Below are positions 33,905 through 38,100 of a DNA stretch of 38,100 nucleotides, in pieces (the first letter of the stretch is position 1; each line of letters starts with the position of its first letter). The notes below the pieces were generated by a model. That model had not been told where the DNA came from and made no database searches. It saw nothing but the letters and a program-made list of their open reading frames with translations. The position numbers were made by a program, and so were the translations under genes. The DNA comes from a virus. The DNA is taken from positions 1-38,100 of the IMG/VR virus record IMGVR_UViG_3300009529_000020, one strand, 5' to 3'.

Positions 33905-34202
33905 TCTTGACACGAGTCCAACCATGACATGATGAGCATCGAAGTCTCTTAGCAAAGTGACCTCTTAACACATCAGATCTGAGAAATCGTCTGACAATCA
34001 TGTAACTGCATTCTGATTCCATACATCGGTACATCATTTGGATGATCTTTGGTATCTGAACCAAGAATCCCTCTTGAGGATTGTCAGGATTGGGAACGTA
34101 ATAGACCCTATCCAATCCTTCGGCAATAGCCTTGTCAACAATATCGGTCTGATCTTCTATTCTTTCAATGTCGGCAAGAAGTTTGCATTTTCTTTGATCC
34201 AT
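33819..34202 (-). CDS. Zinc-ribbon protein downstream of Sak4
   Basis: The product of about 127 residues from ATG 34202 overlaps the Sak4 gene end by 46 bases; the frame extends further upstream without clear coding character. The part VDKAIAEGLDRVYYVPNPDN and FLVQIPKIIQMM is well ordered, then CMESEC, RRFLRSDVLRGHFAKRLRC and CSSCHGW form one zinc site. The basic tail follows. The start is uncertain. It belongs to the operon of the single-strand-binding and Sak4-like genes and may be a recombination or replication accessory factor. Confidence 0.5.
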   Translation of the reverse strand: MDQRKCKLLADIERIEDQTDIVDKAIAEGLDRVYYVPNPDNPQEGFLVQIPKIIQMMYRCMESECSYMIVRRFLRSDVLRGHFAKRLRCSSCHGWTRVKTKGAERDIPVVDRGESKDKRKQGLEHWC

Positions 34203-35104
34203 CCAAACACATCCCAAGGTGCAGGGTTGAAGAACACAGGTGCTATTGTGATAGGAGCCTTGTACTTCTTGAGTTCTGCCCATCTCAAGGTCTCTGTGTG
34301 ATACTTGCCTGGTAACAGTTCTGCATCAAGAGGCACATGTGACTTGTTTGCATCCTCATACATCTTAGTGACCTTGTGAAGGTGAACAATAGTAGTTGCC
34401 TCATATCCAAGTTTGCTTGGATTCTCCTTCGCAGACCCATCCCATTCGGGTTTCTCATCTCTTGTCCATCTGAACGTGACCGCGCCATCTACTTTACTCA
34501 CTTCGCCAAGCGGTTCAGTCCTACCAGTGAGAATCACATGGGTTGGGCATTTGAACAGTCTCTTTGCCATGACATTGAACTTTCTCTTTGAAGACCCATA
34601 GGCAAATCGTGCTCTCTTCTGACCAATCTTCATCTGATGGCCGTCAGCTAATTCGTGAATCTGATCATAGGTCTTATTGACAAGTTCCTTTGCAATCTGA
34701 GATGCAGTATCAACCATGATGATCCACTTCTTCAGTTCTTCAGCAGGCTGATTTGCTACCTTGAGCAGTTCAGAATGCAGAAACTCAGCAAGTGCTATCT
34801 CTTGACCTGACTTGAATCCTTCAGAATCGTACCAGTCACCAACCTCTCTGATCTTGTCCATCTGTTCTTCATTTGGAATATAGACAGTACGTTTCTTAAC
34901 GTCAGGATAGGTGTCAAGTATTGCCTTCAAGTTCTCAAACGGTTCTGTGAGAGCAATGAACAGCTTCAGATCTGGAAACATCTGTGCAGTCCTTACTCCA
35001 AAGGTAGTCTTGCCAGCACTCGGATTCCCATAGATTGCAAGTTTGATCTTCTCATCCATGTCCAATACTGGAGCTGCTCTGAGCATAGGCGAAGTGTCAC
35101 TCAT
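34157..35104 (-). CDS. Sak4-like RecA-fold ATPase (AAA_24 type)
   Basis: The 315 residues contain Walker A GNPSAGKT (26-33), Walker B WIIMVDTAS (127-135) and a strand with FKCPTHVILTGRTEP (sensor-like), all in the order of phage Sak4 / AAA_24 ATPases. Those are single-strand annealing recombinases related to RecA/Rad51, normally working with a single-strand-binding protein. Here the gene lies 41 bases after a probable OB-fold protein in the same operon, which matches. The C-terminal DVFGWIKENANF segment overlaps the downstream zinc-protein gene. Confidence 0.8.
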   Translation of the reverse strand: MSDTSPMLRAAPVLDMDEKIKLAIYGNPSAGKTTFGVRTAQMFPDLKLFIALTEPFENLKAILDTYPDVKKRTVYIPNEEQMDKIREVGDWYDSEGFKSGQEIALAEFLHSELLKVANQPAEELKKWIIMVDTASQIAKELVNKTYDQIHELADGHQMKIGQKRARFAYGSSKRKFNVMAKRLFKCPTHVILTGRTEPLGEVSKVDGAVTFRWTRDEKPEWDGSAKENPSKLGYEATTIVHLHKVTKMYEDANKSHVPLDAELLPGKYHTETLRWAELKKYKAPITIAPVFFNPAPWDVFGWIKENANFLPTLKE

Positions 35105-35145
35105 TCATTCCACATCCATTGAAATAAAGGGGAGGGAGTAGTTGC

Positions 35146-36858
35146 CTACTCCTTCTTGTCACCGTGTATCGCTGTGCACGACTTGTAATGATCGAACACG
35201 TTGCCCTCTATGATTTCACCACAGCCTGAGCAACGAGTTGGTTCGACATGAGCCATCTTCTCGATTGGCCCCTCACCATTCTCAGACACAGCCTTTGGCA
35301 GAGAGGCAGCTGCTGGAGCGGCCTGCTCACCAACAGGACTATCACCAATCTCCTTCTTTAGAATCTCGATCTGCTTTCTGATGAAAGGCTTATGCTCATC
35401 CAGGATCTTCATCTTGGCATCGCAATAAGGCTTCATAATGAACAACTCAAGAGATTCGATATCTTCAATTCCAGCAGATGATGTATAGAGTTCTCGGGTC
35501 TCCATGATTGCCTGTCTGATAATCTGTGCCTTTGATTGTCCTTCCTCACTCACTACCACTGGAGTAGAAGGAGGGGGCGTTACAGCCGACTTGACGACCT
35601 CAGGCGCAACATCAGAAGCAATTGCAGCTAGACCTTCTTCGGAAGGGGTGGGCTGAGGCTCCGACTCTGGAGTTGTTGGTTTAGTAGTGGTGATCTCCTG
35701 TCCAACGGCCCCTGATGTTAGTTCATCCACTTTTATAACAAGGGATGCTTCAAACTCAACCCAATTGATGGGTCGTTTTTCATCAGGTGCAAATCTAGTG
35801 ACTGCTCCTACGCACAGAACCTCAGTCCCTCTGTATGTTGATGAGAGATAGTCCAATGGATCCTCTTCCTGCATGGCATCGGCAAATACTTCCTGCATTC
35901 CAATGCCAAGATCCAGAAGATGGTTCCCAAACTTCTTGTTCAGAAGCCTGAACTTGAGCTTGTTCTCGGTCTTCTCATCAGGATCAAGTGGCGACACATT
36001 AGCTCCCAATGTGTAGATTGTAACATCTGGATTGCTGAGCCTTGGTTGAATGACAGGCTGACCTTCAGCAGTGGGTTCTTTCTTGGCACGCATCCGTGCC
36101 TTGCCAGTGTTCTGGTCTATTACAGGCATTCCATCAGTATCAGTGATAGGAACCATCTCGCCTGTTACTTGCCAATCCTCAAGTGATCTGAACCCGCCAA
36201 GTCTGCCATGAATGACAATGGGCTTCCACATGTGAGACTCTTCACTTATGGCGTCAAATGGAATCGCCTTTGCAATCAGTCTCTCAACGATTGTCTTACG
36301 GTCAGCAGGCTCCTCATTCTCAATAAATGCAAATGTATATCCTGTGCCCTTTTCCCCACTCTGACGGGTGAACTCAGTCTCTTCGAGCATTGCCTGTATC
36401 TTGTGCCAGAAATGAAGTGGTTTCTTGTTACCCTCTTCACCTGGACCTATGCCCCAGACTGTTGCTTCAATGATCTCGTCAGTCTTGTCTATCAAGAGTA
36501 GGGATCTATGCCCACTGACACGCATTGGATCATAATCGTTCTTCTGGGTGAGAATATCGCGGCTGCCCAGATAATACACAGTCATATCGTGCATGTCCCC
36601 TTTTCTTTTCTCAGCACGTACTGCAGATTTCAAATAGTTGACACAGATCTCAAGCGGATATTCTCTGCGCTTGGAATGGTCATAAACTGTCTTGACTACA
36701 GCTCGTGTGACAAAAGAAGCAAGGTCTTTACCAACCAGAATAGATGTGATCTCGACAAGCTTGTCAAGAGGAATCTGTTTTAGTTGTACTGCAAAAGTGC
36801 CGTCTTTCTTCCATCCTTCAATGATCTCGGCACGCTTTTCAAAAGTAATATCTGACAT
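35146..36858 (-). CDS. Putative OB-fold single-strand-binding protein with C-terminal zinc finger
   Basis: The 570-residue protein has an N-terminal helical part, then DPMRVSGHRSLLLIDKTDEI and IEATVWGIGPGEEG (about 108-140), alternating strands typical of an OB fold. More beta-rich segments follow at 195-260 and 300-400 (NPDVTIYTLGANVSPLDP, GTEVLCVGAVTRFAPDEKR). A Pro/Thr/Ser-rich linker (about 385-440) leads to a helical part and the zinc finger CSGCGEIIEG ... HYKSC near the end. The pattern resembles archaeal RPA proteins, but no definite RPA motif can be claimed. Operon partnership with Sak4 and divergence from the primase gene support a role on single-stranded DNA. GGAG lies 12 bases before ATG 36858. 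Confidence 0.6.
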   Translation of the reverse strand: MSDITFEKRAEIIEGWKKDGTFAVQLKQIPLDKLVEITSILVGKDLASFVTRAVVKTVYDHSKRREYPLEICVNYLKSAVRAEKRKGDMHDMTVYYLGSRDILTQKNDYDPMRVSGHRSLLLIDKTDEIIEATVWGIGPGEEGNKKPLHFWHKIQAMLEETEFTRQSGEKGTGYTFAFIENEEPADRKTIVERLIAKAIPFDAISEESHMWKPIVIHGRLGGFRSLEDWQVTGEMVPITDTDGMPVIDQNTGKARMRAKKEPTAEGQPVIQPRLSNPDVTIYTLGANVSPLDPDEKTENKLKFRLLNKKFGNHLLDLGIGMQEVFADAMQEEDPLDYLSSTYRGTEVLCVGAVTRFAPDEKRPINWVEFEASLVIKVDELTSGAVGQEITTTKPTTPESEPQPTPSEEGLAAIASDVAPEVVKSAVTPPPSTPVVVSEEGQSKAQIIRQAIMETRELYTSSAGIEDIESLELFIMKPYCDAKMKILDEHKPFIRKQIEILKKEIGDSPVGEQAAPAAASLPKAVSENGEGPIEKMAHVEPTRCSGCGEIIEGNVFDHYKSCTAIHGDKKE

Positions 36859-36863
36859 TTGAT

Positions 36864-36894
36864 TTAACTCCTAGTTAACTCCTAGTTAACGTAG
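36864..36894. repeat. 11-bp tandem repeat TTAACTCCTAG, likely operator
   Basis: TTAACTCCTAG occurs at 36864-36874 and 36875-36885, followed by TTAAC-GTAG at 36886-36894. The 11-bp period is about one helix turn, so repeated factors would bind on one face. The repeats lie between the TATA-like box and ATG of the OB-fold gene, a position for repression. Confidence 0.6.
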
Positions 36895-36902
36895 TTTTAA
36901 GC
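36893..36902 (-). promoter_or_regulatory. TATA-like box of the OB-fold gene
   Basis: On the minus strand GCTTAAAACT lies about 26 bases upstream of a predicted transcription start near 36871, inside the tandem repeat. Confidence 0.45.
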
Positions 36903-36932
36903 TGCAATTCCAAAGAACTGCACGGTCTATTG

Positions 36933-36958
36933 TTACGCATTCCGTAATAAATGTTACG
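36933..36958. repeat. TTACG / CGTAA / TTACG cluster
   Basis: TTACG (36933-36937), CGTAA (36943-36947) and TTACG (36954-36958) form an inverted pair plus a further direct copy at about 10-11 base spacing, in the divergent region between OB-fold and primase genes. It could be an operator or a replication-initiator site. Confidence 0.4.
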
Positions 36959-36980
36959 ACAGAGCCATGCAGCAACAGAG

Positions 36981-36990
36981 TACTTAATAG
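36981..36990 (+). promoter_or_regulatory. TATA-like box of the primase gene
   Basis: TACTTAATAG is centred about 26 bases before 37012, close to the candidate TTG starts at 37016 and 37028, consistent with a short or absent leader. Confidence 0.4.
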
Positions 36991-37027
36991 ATACCCGAGC
37001 GCAACCAACAGATGGTTGTGCTGTGGA

Positions 37028-38100
37028 TTGGCAACGAAGAGCATCTTCAAACAGATAGGTCGTACAAACTATGACACTATCAAGGGTGCTGACGCCTACA
37101 CACTGGCACGACACGGCTCTGATAGACCTGGACCTTGGTTCCAAATGGTCGAAGGCATCATTCCGTATCGACCATTCCATAGAACAACCACTGGGCATGA
37201 TCACACGTATTTTGTTTTGGACTTCGACATTGATATTCTTGATCCACGACCACATCTCCAGCACAACCCACTTCTTTTGCGAGATGTCAAGATCAGAATA
37301 GGAACCAAGTTCGTAAAGTCATGGCTTGATCAACATCCTGACTATCAGTTCTTCGCCAAAATCTCAGGCTCAGGTGTTCACCTTATCCAGAGATATGAAA
37401 GGCGAATTGATCCTCAGCGTATGCAACCAGTGGTCAAGCATCTATTCCCTCAGTGTAATCACGCCCCCTCTTTCCCCAAAGACACCAAAGAACAACCACA
37501 CATCTGTGACGAGACCTGTGCTGGCTGGCACTACCCATTCGATTACAATGCTGATGAAAAAGAGTGGAATCCAAACCTGAAGCAGTGGACTAAGATCCTC
37601 AAGGTTGCTGGCATGACAGTCAGAATCAACGTAGACCTCAAGATGTTTGAAAGAATACACATGATCAGATGGACTTACAGCAAGAACATGAAGATACCTG
37701 ACCGATTCAACTTTGCAATACCCATAACGAATTGGAATCCCAACTGGATACTCAATCACATGTATCAACAAGACTTGCAGATCCTTCCTTACAGCATTCC
37801 TCAGTTTCAGTTCGATGGCCTGCTATTACCTGAGGCTGAGATCTATCGACTGTACACCCGCCAGAAAGATGCTGACTACGAGAGGTCTGATTGGTATCTC
37901 GTTGAAGTGCCTGATGTCGATGATGAGTTGACAGCTCTACAGACATATACTATTGAAAAGATTGATGGGCTATTATCTGCTGATGAAACGGTAGTTCCCC
38001 CCTGTGTATCCAAATGGTATCATAGATCCAAGAAAGAGAAGGGCATTTATTGGGGCCGATATCCTTGGATCAGATGGCTTGCAAACAAAGGATACACCCC
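37028..38100 (+). CDS. Archaeo-eukaryotic primase (PriS-like), 3' end outside window
   Basis: No ATG is available; TTG 37028 or TTG 37016 are the possible starts, and the frame runs off the window end. In the 357 visible residues, YFVLDFDIDILD (about 61-72) has the paired catalytic aspartates of archaeo-eukaryotic primases. FFAKISGSGVHLIQ (108-121) has the Ser-Gly-x-Gly-x-His motif, and RINVDLKMFERIHMIRWTYS (199-218) the third metal-binding Asp and nucleotide-binding residues. Between them, CNH ... HICDETC (143-164) looks like the zinc-binding stem of PriS. It makes RNA/DNA primers for viral DNA replication. The nearby SSB, Sak4, helicase and nuclease are its likely partners. Confidence 0.85.
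   Translation, partial: MATKSIFKQIGRTNYDTIKGADAYTLARHGSDRPGPWFQMVEGIIPYRPFHRTTTGHDHTYFVLDFDIDILDPRPHLQHNPLLLRDVKIRIGTKFVKSWLDQHPDYQFFAKISGSGVHLIQRYERRIDPQRMQPVVKHLFPQCNHAPSFPKDTKEQPHICDETCAGWHYPFDYNADEKEWNPNLKQWTKILKVAGMTVRINVDLKMFERIHMIRWTYSKNMKIPDRFNFAIPITNWNPNWILNHMYQQDLQILPYSIPQFQFDGLLLPEAEIYRLYTRQKDADYERSDWYLVEVPDVDDELTALQTYTIEKIDGLLSADETVVPPCVSKWYHRSKKEKGIYWGRYPWIRWLANKGYT

Noticed and set aside
36959-37264. Minus-strand frame of 129 codons opposite the primase start
   Set aside because: It covers the divergent promoter region and is antisense to the primase motifs; no ribosome binding site or recognisable domain.
37071-37301. Plus-strand ATG frame overlapping the primase start
   Set aside because: It reads another frame of the primase gene and has no recognisable content; the primase frame has all catalytic motifs.
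1-38100. tRNA genes, integrase or attachment sites
   Set aside because: No cloverleaf-like sequence, tyrosine or serine recombinase motifs or long direct repeats were noticed; a scan with a tRNA program was not possible here.

Overview
The window is about 38 kb of a tailed, contractile-tailed (myovirus-like) double-stranded DNA virus, class Caudoviricetes, that most likely infects an archaeon. Several observations support this. A terminase large subunit and a full sheath/tube/baseplate set are present. The last gene is an archaeo-eukaryotic primase. Ribosome binding sites are mostly of the GGTGAT type (complementary to the 3' end of archaeal 16S rRNA). Several genes have TATA-like boxes (CATTTAAG, TTTATAAT, TATATTTA) 25-40 bases before the start instead of bacterial -35/-10 pairs, and some appear leaderless. 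I cannot name the host lineage. No rRNA, tRNA, CRISPR array, integrase or insertion sequence is visible. Both ends are cut through genes, and the capsid, portal and head protease genes are not in the window.

Layout. Bases 1-21902 (+ strand) are the morphogenesis module: a tandem-repeat protein cut by the window start, head-tail joining genes, tail terminator, sheath, tube, a tail chaperone with a -1 frameshift site, a short tape-measure candidate, baseplate hub and spike, a 1206-residue fibre, gp25-like wedge, baseplate J protein, a gpI-like protein with a lectin-like tail, and a second fibre sharing its C-terminal domain with the first. Genes overlap by 1-14 bases or lie a few bases apart. 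Bases 21893-23403 hold two divergent membrane-protein genes: a small HExxH (zincin-like) membrane protein and a membrane-anchored protein whose C-terminal half looks like baseplate protein J.

Bases 23397-27800 (- strand) are an operon with an SF2 helicase, several small zinc-ribbon or coiled proteins, a winged-helix protein and a RecB/Cas4-type PD-(D/E)XK nuclease. Bases 27926-33164 (+) start with an actin/MreB-fold protein whose two phosphate-loop aspartates appear replaced, followed by a coiled-coil protein, a winged-helix protein, a cysteine-containing candidate small terminase, TerL and a multi-pass membrane protein. An acidic Glu/Pro-rich protein follows. Bases 33819-36858 (- strand) encode a zinc-ribbon protein, a Sak4-like RecA-fold ATPase and a candidate OB-fold single-strand-binding protein. 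The primase starts divergently at about 37028. The 160-base divergent region between them carries an 11-bp tandem repeat and TTACG/CGTAA repeats that look like operators.

Taken together, primase, helicase, Sak4 ATPase, OB-fold protein and nuclease form a replication and recombination set. TerL and its neighbours do packaging. The left half builds the particle. The least expected items are the degenerate actin in the packaging operon, the membrane-anchored baseplate-J-like protein next to a membrane metalloprotease-like protein, and the frameshifted tail chaperone followed by a tape-measure frame without a normal start codon. No stretch over 300 bases lacks a gene.
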